5,455 nt of DNA from contig JAVVTI010000047.1 of NCBI GenBank assembly GCA_036653735.1, forward strand, positions 1-5,455, in the 5' to 3' direction. Shown here one piece after another: positions 5,416 through 5,455 of the stretch. The first letter of the stretch is position 1. Every line of letters starts with the position of its first letter. The position numbers were made by a program, and so were the translations under genes. The notes under the pieces are model-generated. The model did not search any database, was not told the origin of the DNA, and saw only the letters and a list, made by a program, of their open reading frames with translations. This DNA comes from CAVCAD01 sp036653735 (GTDB taxonomy: Bacteria; Bacillota_I; Bacilli_A; RF39; UBA660).

Positions 5416-5451
5416 AATATTATATCACACAATATTTTTTCTTCCAATATT
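5416..5451. repeat. Three AATATT hexamers at exact 15-bp intervals over the operon promoter
   Basis: AATATT, itself palindromic, begins at 5416, 5431 and 5446. The first overlaps the -10 box and the third overlaps the -35 box; the second and third share the longer CAATATTT. This may be an operator array, or chance in very AT-rich DNA. Confidence 0.4.
5419..5447 (-). promoter_or_regulatory. Sigma-A-type promoter of the 170-aa / SANT-repeat / sigma operon
   Basis: On the minus strand: -35 TTGGAA at 5442-5447, a 17-bp spacer, and a perfect -10 TATAAT at 5419-5424 preceded by TGA, an extended -10. The start site would fall near 5411-5413, giving a leader of about 26 nt. This predicts transcription by the housekeeping polymerase, so the operon need not depend on its own sigma factor, although the RpoD-like region 4 of that factor leaves autoregulation possible. 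Confidence 0.75.
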
Positions 5452-5455
5452 TCTA

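Overview
The window looks like low-GC Firmicute DNA, probably Clostridium or a close relative. It is strongly AT-rich, uses AGA/AAA-type codons, has strong GGAGG ribosome-binding sites and TATAAT -10 boxes, and carries a sigma factor whose region 2 resembles the sporulation sigmas SigE/SigK. All five genes lie on the minus strand, so transcription runs from high to low coordinates. There is no tRNA, rRNA, CRISPR array, integrase, transposase or replication gene. A run of exactly 100 N at 2874-2973 is a scaffold gap, so the physical link between the two halves is not proven by this sequence.

Right half (2974-5455): a compact operon behind a well-formed sigma-A-type promoter (-35 at 5442-5447, -10 at 5419-5424). 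It encodes, in transcription order, an unrecognised acidic 170-aa protein, a 351-aa protein made of five SANT/Myb-like DNA-binding units plus one MerR/excisionase-like helix-turn-helix, and a 226-aa sigma-70-family factor. The genes overlap by 11 and 8 nt, which suggests translational coupling and a joint role in transcription control. The targets are unknown.

Left half (1-2873): a two-gene operon. First comes a NUDIX protein with a C-terminal winged helix (NrtR-like architecture), whose Nudix box has lost one catalytic glutamate. It appears to start at a rare ATA codon behind an excellent ribosome-binding site. Next, 58 nt downstream, is a 662-aa protein that joins a SAMHD1/dGTPase-like HD phosphohydrolase domain to a CYTH (triphosphate-tunnel) domain. 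The short junction holds a perfect 26-nt palindrome over the NUDIX stop codon and a second small hairpin just before the ribosome-binding site.

A reasonable reading of the left operon is that a nucleotide-ligand-sensing repressor controls an enzyme with two phosphate-processing modules. This is inference. The HD-CYTH fusion under an NrtR-like regulator and the sigma/SANT-array operon are the parts most worth following up.
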